DNA of 64,000 nt from Phytophthora hibernalis (lineage: Eukaryota; Oomycota; Peronosporomycetes; Peronosporales; Peronosporaceae), in the NCBI GenBank assembly GCA_012656075.1, contig JAAKBF010000009.1, positions 1,240,001 to 1,304,000 of the forward strand, read 5' to 3'. Under the pieces are notes generated by a model that ran no database searches, was not told the origin of the DNA, and saw nothing but the letters and a program-made list of their open reading frames with translations. Numbering within the stretch: position 1 is the stretch's first letter; the number at the start of each line of letters is the position of its first letter. Positions 34,043 through 42,322 of the stretch are shown in pieces. Position numbers and translations under genes: made by a program.

Positions 34043-34861
34043 CTAGTGAAGAGTTGGGTCACCCTTGGAGCCGGTGACCATGTTAGCAGCGAGGGAGGTG
34101 ACGGATTCCGCGCAGAGATTGGTGTAGGTCTTGAAGATCTCCGAAACCCACCAGCCGTGAAATTGAATCGTCATGGCATCCACTCCTGCCCGATATACGT
34201 GCGTTGCACCCCCGGCACAGAATGAGTGCTGGCTGAAGTTCCCTGTATCCTCACCATTGAGTACCGCGGCCTTCTTGATCGCACTCGATAGGTGTGCCGT
34301 TGAAATACACGCCGGGTGGCCGGTGCGTCCCAGGTACACTGCCGCTGGTATACCGGGAGGGAGGTCTTGTCTTGATCGTAGAAGAAGAGAGCACCGAAGA
34401 TAGGGCACAGGACAGCGTGACCTGAACGATAAAGCATTCGAGCGGTTGCATGCCCGCACTGATTGGTCTTGGAACCGCGAAGCCGCATGTGTACCGATTG
34501 CGCTTCAGTCGCCGATAGTGTCGGAGACCCCGCCACGTCCAGGACAACCAGGTCCTCAGCTCTAAGCGCGAACCACTTGAACGAGTTTCCGCTGATGGAG
34601 ACAATTTCCGAGCGCCTCAGGAGAAAAAGAACGCCACACACACGACCCCCCAGAGAGCTTGAGCGAAGGGATCATCGAACCGGAGAGTATGGAAGCAGGC
34701 TTCGAGTAACAGAATAGACACTGGAGCCTTGTGTCGCGGAGGTGTGTCAAGCCGGCATATCCCTTTCAGAAGCAGGCGAACGTGGGTGTGCAATCGGAAG
34801 GACCCTTTCGGTCACAGCGAAGAAGTGACGGACGCCTTGTAGCGTGTTGAGGATCGATGAT
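34043..34861 (-). pseudogene. Tyrosine recombinase of the YR element, catalytic Arg lost
   Basis: Closely similar to the YR at 22,591-23,624 (shared words include IPAAVYL, STAHLSSAIKKAA, FKTYTNLCAESVTS). In this copy the conserved HSFR reads HSFC and the GRW motif reads GWW, so an essential active-site arginine and a neighbouring residue are gone. The frame also changes near 34,460-34,600 and the N-terminal domain is missing. It is inactive. Confidence 0.75.
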
Positions 34862-36112
34862 CCGCGTTACGGGCCGCCAACTCTCGGACCACTGTGGACC
34901 CCTTCGTGGGTAGCGAATGCGCAGGAGAGAAATTCCCGGAAATTGATATTGAAACTATTGACTTCCCTAGCCTTGAAGCGCGCAATAAGCCGAAACTCAT
35001 GGGGCGAAAACCGGTAAGACAGCGTAAGGTTAATCTCTCGAAGCCGAAGGCGCTGGAGTAACGGGCGCCCTGCCCTGATGCATGTTGCGACGTGGCGCAA
35101 GCCTCCCATAAGAGAGCGATACCGTTTCGCGAGAGTACACTTGAGTGGTACGTCGATGCTATCAAGTTGAGAGCCTTATCGATCTTGACAGCAGGCATCG
35201 CGACCGTTTAAGCAATTGTGTCGAATTGAGGTCCCAGGATCTTTTGACTAGTGTTCCATGTCGTGAATTTGTCTTCATTGACAGCCTCACTGCCTAGTAT
35301 AGCCGTCATGGCGTAGCGAAGTGAGCGTTCCATTTCTTCGCAGTTGGACCCGACATCGGCAGCGACGTTGACGTAATCATCTACCCAGTGATAGTTGAAG
35401 AAACAATTCGGGTTGTGCCGGTTGGCATGTCCACCGTGAACAAAAGCTATCGCCCCACCGATGATTTCATACCCCAGGAGAACCCGTCCATCCAAATGGA
35501 CACGCAAGCTCAATAAAGAGTGCATTCTTGATCTCAATGCGTCCTGCAAAGCAGTGTACGCAGCGGCTGTGAAAACTGACGTTGCGAAATGCGGAAGTTA
35601 CATCGCCTGCCATGGCCTTGGTCTCAGCATAAGGTTGTTCCCGCTTGGATCGTATTATCTCAGAAGCGACAGTGTCGCAGTGGCGATAGTCGTCCTTTGG
35701 AATAGCGTCCTGGTCTGTGAAGTCCTCGATCGAGGCGCCGTCAGGAAACGATAGATCATGGATTGTTCTCCCGGACGTCAGCGGGTCACCACCCGCCTTG
35801 TCGACTATCCCGAATGGATTAACGAACACTTCCGGCCACATCGAGAGGAGGTACGAGGCACCTCCATGCGTCTTTCTCCTTGCGGACATTCTTGCACTGT
35901 ATGTTTGCCCTCTCAGTTGCCGACCCACGATTGTCCGGTGGATACGATTGACGCGGTACGGCCTTCTTCAGCTCCACGCGGACGCCTTCCGCTGCAATAA
36001 CTTGCTGTTTTTCTAGATGGTGGTAGTCCTTGCACACCTGTGCGATAACTGCCGGAACCATTTGCTTGTTGCTTGTTTGGACGGTAGTCTGTTTCCGTCT
36101 GGCCGCGTACAA
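34812..36112 (-). pseudogene. Reverse transcriptase and RNase H-like region of the YR element
   Basis: The RT run is clear: VNPFGIVDKAGGDPLTSGR, then TIHDLSFPDG, AMAGDVTSAFRNVSFHSR, ACPFGWTGSPG, a frame change near 35,470, then FFNYHWVDDYVNVAADVG with the VDD catalytic aspartates near 35,370. It is followed after 35,208 by palm/connection and RNase H-like pieces (SIVSISISGNF, NINFREFLSCAFATHE). Frames break near 35,200, 35,470, 35,830 and 34,900. The RT would copy element RNA in the cell; this copy cannot. Confidence 0.75.
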
Positions 36113-36419
36113 GTTCCCCTAGAGCCGGTAAAGGCATCTGTGTCCGGCGGACAAATTCGGAAAGCGTGCATTGCAGTGGATTGTTGAGTGCCGCTTGACG
36201 ATTGCCGGGATGCAGGATACGCCGACGCTGGAAGCCGCAGCCCTACCTTCTCCAGAGCCTTTTCAGTGATAGGAGCCGTAGTGCTTCGAAGCCCGTAGCG
36301 CGGCGGACTGCGTTCTCGGTCACCCGAGTTGTCCTTGCACAAGTTACTAGATCATGCATTTTCCGCTTTGCGTGAGCGGCGAGGTCTACGCGTGGGTGCA
36401 TATCTTCTTCCCTTGAGAC

Positions 36420-36700
36420 CGTTGTAACTACGCTAGGCTGCGTAACCATCCCAGGTGCAGTAGATGTCCTAGGCTGTATAGCCATCTCAGGTGACTGATG
36501 TGTCCTAGGCCTAGGCTGTATGGCCATCACAGGAGCACGACATAGCCTAGGCTGCATGGCCATAATATGCATCTAATAATAATAATAATATTAGGTGCTG
36601 GTGATGCCCTAGGCTGTATGGTCATCTTAGGTGCAGTTGGCTGTATGGCCGTCCGAGTCGCCCTAGGCTGTATGGCTATCGTAGGTACGGTTGTCTTTGC
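36420..36700. repeat. Irregular 30-36-bp minisatellite (CCTAGGCTGTATGGCCAT units)
   Basis: About seven degenerate units, each beginning CCTAGGCTGTATGGCCATC or a variant and followed by a variable AGGTGCAG-like spacer. One unit is interrupted by a TAA/TAATAA microsatellite at 36,575-36,592. In the minus-strand frame the units read MAIQPRxxx, so the array lies inside the coding part of the YR element between Gag-like and RT. Confidence 0.75.
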
Positions 36701-36824
36701 AGCCACTTGACGTTCAACATTCGCTTTGGTCGCAGGCTGACGTGGTGGTGGCTGAAGCGCTAATCAATTTTCGTTCGCGCCGGGGTATGAAATTGAACTT
36801 GAATTTGGCTTCAAATCCGGTCTT

Positions 36825-37724
36825 TTATAGAGTGGATTCCATGTATTCCGCAAAATTTCGCGCCGAGCGCGAAAATTCAGAAAAAATCGCCATCAACACG
36901 GCTGTTCTTGTCTTGAACCCCACGCACTCTGCCTCACGCAAGCCTAGCACAAACGACATGGGACACACGGGCTTACTTTCTGTCGGAGTGAGCCCCTTGA
37001 ACATGCGAGTCCCCGCCAGGACGTGCGCTTGCGGAGGATGGTAGTCGCCCTTCTTCGCTTGTTCAGGAAAACTGGCGCTTGACAGTTGACGAACGCTGTC
37101 AGCTGGAAGCTTGCCTTCGTCGTTCGGATCGGTGAGGACGACCAGCGACTGTCTCTCGCCAGCGTCCTGTCTTTGCAGACTTTCCAGTTCCTGGCGTAGA
37201 AGGTGCATCTCATCTTGGACTCCAGGCGATGGCGCGGCCGCAGATGTTACGACACGCGCACGGACAGGCGGTTGTGCCTCACTGACGAGTCCAGGCTGGA
37301 AGGACGTCATGAAGTCCGTGAGATCAAACTCCGTCGGCTGTCGTGGCTTCGCCTTGGTCGCCGAGCCAAGCCTCTGTGCCGCGCTCAGACGCGGGGTCTC
37401 CGTCTCGGTCGCCGGACGATCTTCGGTGGTCGTCGGGTTGGCCGACGCTGCGGTCCAGCTTCTTCTTGCTCTTCTTGTTCTTCTTCGCGTCCGCCGGGGC
37501 CGCCTTGCGCTTGGCCACTCGCTTCGAGGCTCGAATCCTAGGGGCTCAGTCGTCGAGCGGGCCGGAGTGGTCGTCCATGCAGTGCCATCAGTCGTGATGT
37601 CGACGACCTCTACGGACGTAGTAGCGGCGACCACCGGTACCTCTGCGGGAGCAGGTCTCGTCGTGGGGGCCCAGCATCGGTCGTGGCAGCCTCGACGGTC
37701 TTCCTTGGTCCTTGGTCGGTCATG
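36825..37724 (-). pseudogene. Gag-like region of the YR element
   Basis: This frame lies between the 5' repeat and the RT. An intact 269-codon part (36825-37634) has a Thr/Arg-rich start, basic clusters (RRPRRTRRRTRRARR), and a more ordered C-terminal half with QDEMHLLRQELESLQRQ (coiled coil) and RTAVLMAIFSEFSRSARNF. A start at ATG 37724 in another frame (MTDQGPRKTVEAATTDAG) is likely the true one, with a shift near 37,670. No zinc knuckle is seen. Assignment as Gag rests mainly on position. Confidence 0.5.
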
Positions 37725-37757
37725 ATGGCGTCGTGCGTTGTTGTGTGGAGAGAACCC

Positions 37758-37877
37758 CTAAAACTAGCTTGACTTTCGTGTCTTGGTCGAAAGCTGAACT
37801 GGGAGCTCGCACTGGGTGGCTCGCACATGATATGTGCACCACATCATTATCGTACCCACATGTGTAAAACACCATTT
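37758..37877. repeat. 120-bp direct repeat, copy 2 of YR retroelement
   Basis: Partner of 33785-33904, differing at about six positions. It forms the 5' (right) end of the minus-strand element. Its outer edge ACACCATTT touches the MITE at 37878 exactly where copy 1 continues with CCTCTC. Confidence 0.75.
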
Positions 37878-38480
37878 GAGACCCCTCAAACAAAAGTTTA
37901 CCGGTACTATTTAATAAAGCTTATCCCCATTTTACTGATTTCGAGAAATCGGTGGTCAAAGATGAGCCACCCAATTTCGTACCTAAACGTCTGAATAAAT
38001 TACACCCACTAACTGGAGCAATTCAAAATTTTACTTATCTTGTTTTCGCCAATCAAATCTGTTTTTCTTCTTTTATAGCTCATCCATTGGACGCGCAAGA
38101 TTTTCCCAAGTATAATCAACCTAAAAATTGCATTTTTATATTTCGAGCGAGGCACATTTTTCAGAAGCTCACTTGTGGATGCTAGAAGGCTTAAATTTAA
38201 ATGATCTCAAAATGCTGCTGGTCCCGTCTTCATGGGGAAGAGCTGCAGTATCACACGTGTTAACAAGGCCGTGCGCTATTAAAATAGCGCACGGGTGAGC
38301 TCTGAAATTTGAATGAAATGGAGGTGAGCTGCTTTGATTAAACACGTATCGGCATCATGTTTCTACAGGTGCCTCGCCGCTTGAGGCCGCCCTTTGGAAG
38401 CTACCGGTACTAGCTTCATCGTGGGGGTGTCGGTTTAAAAATGAAAATGGGGATACGTAAACTTTTGTTTGAGGGGTCTC
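37878..38480. mobile_element. 603-bp MITE-like element with ATTT target duplication
   Basis: The ends are inverted repeats beginning GAGACCCCTCAAACAAAAG; 23 outer bases match perfectly, followed by a second matching block ATCCCCATTTT further in. ATTT occurs immediately outside both ends (37874-37877 and 38481-38484). The related repeat at 33785-33904 shows ATTT once, followed directly by CC, as expected of an empty site. There is no transposase ORF. It contains two TACCGGTA palindromes (37899-37906, 38402-38409). The superfamily is not assigned. Confidence 0.8.
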
Positions 38481-38905
38481 ATTTCCTTTCGTGTCTAGAT
38501 TGTCCTGCGTTTCTCCAACGGATCCGACCACAATATGTTCAAACGCAAACAATTTGCATGATGAACCATTAGCAAAATGCTGTTTCACAGCGAATCCTGC
38601 GGGGCTAATACAATTGCAGGACCATGCTCGCCACGCCAACCCGTGTTGATCTACAAACTGCAGTTCTGACCCCATTTCGCGACACGAAGGGAATTGATCT
38701 GTTGGGCATAGCATAAACGAGAGAGGAACTGGCTGCTCGTCATCGTGCCGCCGCGATCGCCTCTGCGTGAAAAATATCGCTTCAAAAAGCGCCTCCAGGC
38801 GACAAACCGCTGGATCAACTGAGGCATGAGACGGCGCAACGTGCGTGTGATGCCCAAGGTGATCAAATCGTGAAAAGCTCCCTCGTGCCTTTTCCATCGG
38901 GCATT
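38481..38905 (-). other. 427-bp segment between two MITE-like elements, possible ORF
   Basis: A minus-strand frame (38897 leftwards) is open through this segment and runs on into the left MITE. Pieces such as EALFEAIFFTQRRSRR, PVPLSFMLCPTDQF and SCNCISPAGFAVKQHF have a coding look, but the frame has no recognisable family, and its tail comes from the MITE. It may be a fragment of a gene or of a larger transposon. Confidence 0.3.
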
Positions 38906-39541
38906 CTAAAAGGTGCTCATGATTACCACCATTTTCTAAAAGGCGCGGTCGTCTTTAAAAAGTGCTCATTAAAGATGTTAAATAACACTGGGTGCAACTA
39001 GCATCGGAACCACACGTAGGAAGGAGCGTGATCGTAATGACCAGTCGTCGTACAGTGTAGCCGATTCCACAACCTGTAGGCATGCCTTTGGTCCAAGGGA
39101 TAGCTATAGTAAGAAGAATGATAAGCACCTGCTGTTGTTGCTCAGATCACTAGGACATACCACATATTAATAATTGCAGACTCGTACGGACAACAAGATC
39201 AGCACTTCAGAAACCACAACCATATTCCTGAAGCATTTCCACTGTCACAGTGCCTCACCCGCCTGCGGAAAGATTAGTTTCCAGAGGGAGGTCCCGCATT
39301 GCACACTGTGCACGACTACGCGTCTGTCGAGAAATACGTCGTGGAAACGGTGTAAGCGCTTAGTACGCTCATCAGCTGCATGCTCGATGTTCGTACACCT
39401 ACATCACTACGCGGGCTCCACTTCTTGGCGTGACAGGCTAAGCTGCCATCTCTCTTGTTATATATCCGTTAGGATAACAAGCACCTTTTAAAGACGACCG
39501 CGCCATTTAGAAAATGGTGGTAATCTTGAGCACCTTTTAGA
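38906..39541. mobile_element. 636-bp MITE-like element with 65-bp inverted termini
   Basis: Left terminus 38906-38970 and right terminus about 39475-39541 are near-perfect inverted repeats (outer end TCTAAAAGGTGCTCA; inner block ATTACCACCATTTTCTAAA then GGCGCGGTCGTC), with a handful of mismatches. The interior has no coding frame. The right end is followed by an extra short copy of CCTTTTAGAGACC. The target duplication is not clear. It is unrelated in end sequence to the neighbouring MITE. Confidence 0.8.
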
Positions 39542-40199
39542 GACCCTTTTAGAGACCCTTTCCCACCCTTCCTAATGCAACATTTCTATTTAGCTGCATA
39601 TAAACAACAAGTGCACGCGCGCTACTGTACATGTACCGGTACAGCACCGGTACTGTCATTATCAGGTTCTGGAATCCAGGCTGGTCCAGCGGGACAGAAG
39701 GTGGTAACAGTAATTTCAACAGCAAATCATTTGACTTGGCAAATGTATTGTTTTGACCTACCTTGCGTCGTGATAACACATAAAAACCTCCAATAATTTA
39801 TGAATGACTAGCCGCGCTGCGCTGCTTGGCTGGGCGCCCTCCGGCGCCCCCGCGGTTTGCTTCGCTCGCGATATAGAGATAGAACCTCCGGCCTCACGTG
39901 TTGCCCTCACACTTTCGTCTCCGGTGGGGGCCCTCTGCCCCTGCCTTCGCCGTGACGCTGCGGGAACGTGCAGTGTTAGGTTGGTGCTATGTCCAACCAC
40001 GTCGCCCACCCCACTGTGTGTTATCCCAAGATTTTTGTGTGCCAGTACTATTTTCTGGTCCAGCGGCGACATCAGTCACGCCAGTCGTGCACCACCCGCT
40101 TATCACTTTTCACTCCCTGGCGCGCTCGCTTTGAAGTGCTGGAGGAATTTCCACCGCCCTCTGTGTGTACCATTTGGTCACATTCGACCATCGGTGACG
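39542..40199. other. Non-coding or unidentified 0.66 kb before the kinase gene
   Basis: The left part is A/T-rich with nested TACCGGTAC palindromes (39634-39641). From 39,800 the sequence turns G/C-rich, and an open plus-strand frame (39804-40208) runs into the kinase gene's first splice donor, but its composition is unlike a receptor ectodomain and it has no signal peptide. It may be a 5' leader or a repeat; I cannot decide. Confidence 0.35.
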
Positions 40200-41748
40200 A
40201 TGTCGGAGGTAAGGAATTCCGTGACGAATCTCCGATCCTCCTAACCGTTCTCGGTTCCTTTGCCTATGTCTAGTTCAACGCCAACGCGGCGACCAACACC
40301 CAGGAAGCCACTTCCACCACCAATGCACAGACGACAACCACGACGGTCCAAGGATCTCGGTGCTCGTGATCTCGTCAAAGTAGTCACCGCCCGAGATGGG
40401 CACGGCGACGGGGACCGCGTGGCTGTAAACCCGGTCTCCATACTCCTTGTGACTGCTGGTCGTGCCTGTGTAGTGATCTGCTGTGTCGTACCGAGGGCTC
40501 CATGGTCGCTTGGTCCTCCTGTACCAAATGATGAAGGCCGCAACCATGAGCACCACGGCAACGGAGCCCACCACGATACCGACGATCACGGGGACTGCAT
40601 GACGCAGGAAACCAGCAAAGTCTCAGCTAACTCGACTACGTCCTTACTTCCGAGACCTCCTCCCTCTTGACTTCCATTGCCGTTAGACTGTCCGCCGTTG
40701 TCGGTAGTTGTTAATACCCCGTTGGTATTCTGCCCGTTATTGTTGGATGCTGCTGACGTCGCGACAGGGGAATTGGTGGACTGCGTGTTGCTGTCTGTAG
40801 TGGTGGGTTGGGTGTTTGCATGACATGCTGACCGGGTCATGGGACGACCCGGAGATCCAGGAAGCTCGGATCCCGATGGAGAACCTGCGCGTCCAACAGC
40901 TCATCAACCGCGGAGGGTTCGGAGAGGTGTTCCTCGGCACGTACAGGGGTCGTGCGGTGGTCGCCAAGAGGCTGCTGCCCGACCGACGCAAGAACATGCG
41001 CGAGGTCGAGGCGTTCGTCGTGGAAATCAAGATCATGCTGTCGATGGACCACCCGCGTATCGTGGGCTGTCTTGGCGTGGCTTGGGAGTCGTGGACGGAC
41101 ATCTCGGTCGTCATGGAGTACATGGAAGGTGGTGATTCTAGCTCGGTGCTGGAGCGGTTCGAGCACGAAGAGCTCCGACCTCACGGTTTTGACGACGACA
41201 AGCTCCAAATCGCTCACCACGTTGCTGAAGGCTTGAAGTATCTGCACGGAATGGACCCTACCGTGGTGCACCGCGACCTGAAGTCCAAGAACATCTTACT
41301 GAACAAGCACCTGGACGCCAAGCTGACGGACTTTGGCGTTTCTCGCGAGCGCAGACATCACGATGACCGCTGGCGTCGGTGCGTCGCTGTGGATGACACC
41401 CGAAGTTATGATCGGCGATCGGTACAACGAGAAAGCGGACATGTTCTCGTTCGGCGTAGTGTTGGGCGAGCTGGACTGCCAGCATCTGCCGTACTCGCAC
41501 GCGAAGGAGTCTGGAACGGGGCGGAAGCTGCCTGGCACGGCGATCCTGCAGATGGTGGCGTCTGGTCAACTGCGGTTGGAAATCTCCGAGTCGACATCTA
41601 CGACTTGGTCACGGCATGTACGTCGCTGACTGCTTCCGACCGTCCGACTGCCGCCGAGGCACTCGAGCGATTGCAGTCGATCTCTAGGGAGACACTCACC
41701 ATCTCATCGCAAGGCGTTCGTGGTGAAGAGGAGGAGTTCGCGCTGTAG
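40200..41748 (+). CDS. Receptor-like TKL kinase gene with internal inversion and frameshifts
   Basis: A short exon (ATG at 40200, donor GTAAGG at 40209) is followed by a 65-nt intron (branch-like CTAAC, acceptor at 40273) and a Thr-rich stalk (TNTQEATSTTNAQTTTTT) that ends abruptly near 40,360. The block 40,364-40,823 is coded on the other strand. Plus-strand coding resumes near 40,828 with GSWDDPEIQEARIP and a TKL kinase: RGGFGEVFLG, VVAKRLL, HRDLKSKN, DFGVSRE, then TPEVMIGDRY after a frame change. The frame is lost near 41345-41352, where two bases are missing relative to the 43,8xx paralogue, and regained near 41598-41602. As it stands no receptor kinase can be made; the kinase motifs are conserved. 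Confidence 0.7.
40364..40823 (-). other. Inverted stalk-membrane-juxtamembrane block
   Basis: Read on the minus strand: Thr/Ser/Asn stalk (NTQPTTTDSNTQSTNSPVAT), a linker, one frame change near 40,588, membrane helix VIVGIVVGSVAVVLMVAAFII with WYRRTKR stop-transfer, then juxtamembrane sequence ending FDEITSTEIL. This is the middle of a receptor kinase. The helix resembles that of the next kinase (AIVGVVVAAACVMFMIAAFV). Flipping the block would connect the plus-strand stalk on its left to its own stalk, and its juxtamembrane end to the kinase start on its right. Breakpoints are accurate to perhaps 15 bases. Confidence 0.75.
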
Positions 41749-42322
41749 ATCCGGTACATTTCGTCACGACGCAGAGGCGGCAGCACCAACAGCCAAGACA
41801 ACCAGTTCGTCGCTTCAATCAAGGCACCCGAGGGTAAAACCCCAATGCACTGCATTGGACTCTTGTGATGGGAGTTCAATGGCCGCGAAAGGAAACAAGT
41901 TGAACTCGAGGGCGACGCGAAAATTTGTAAGGGGGACACCGAGAAAGTTGCCCTCGGTATGGTCCCTGGACACGAAGTGGAGCCCGTGGTGTGGATGTGT
42001 ACACTTTATCAGATGGCGCGGATAGTAATTTAAATTCAAAACTTGTGAGCTCTCCACTTGATCCTCGGAGTTGCCGCCTCATGTGTCGTGACCCCCAAAT
42101 TCGAGTTGGTGCAAGTGGGAAAGCTCCAAAGTTTTCGTGCTCGGAAAAGTGTTCGATTGAGTTGACGTTTGTTGCGAAAGAGCGGCCACCCAGCGCCGCT
42201 GTCCAATGGACAGTGTCCATACGATAATCTACCGTGATGTGTTTTACCTGCACTTTTGCCCAAGGTTGGATGATGCGGGTGCTCTGCTCGTGCCAGCTTG
42301 TTTCCCGGATGGCCTTATGTGA
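41749..42322. other. Intergenic 0.57 kb between two kinase genes
   Basis: No supported gene. A 193-codon minus-strand frame (41876-42457) overlaps the next gene's first visible exon and has no recognisable features. A near-perfect palindrome CCAATGCACTGCATTGG lies near 41,842-41,858. Confidence 0.4.

Larger units (their letters stand above)
33920..37877 (-). mobile_element. Decayed YR retrotransposon (DIRS/Ngaro-like)
   Basis: The minus strand shows gag-like, reverse transcriptase, RNase H-like and tyrosine recombinase regions in that order, which is the DIRS/Ngaro arrangement and excludes LTR elements with DDE integrases. The right end is the 120-bp repeat 37758-37877; the left end passes the YR stop (34043) to about 33,920. 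All coding parts are broken. The segment between RNase H and the YR core-binding domain, present in part in the 22,571 copy, is missing here (about 34,860-34,900), so this copy also has an internal deletion. Confidence 0.75.

Noticed and set aside
39804..40244. 146-codon plus-strand ORF as the ectodomain of the kinase at 40,200
   Set aside because: Composition is unlike a secreted Cys-rich domain, there is no signal peptide, and its tail beyond 40,208 is intron.
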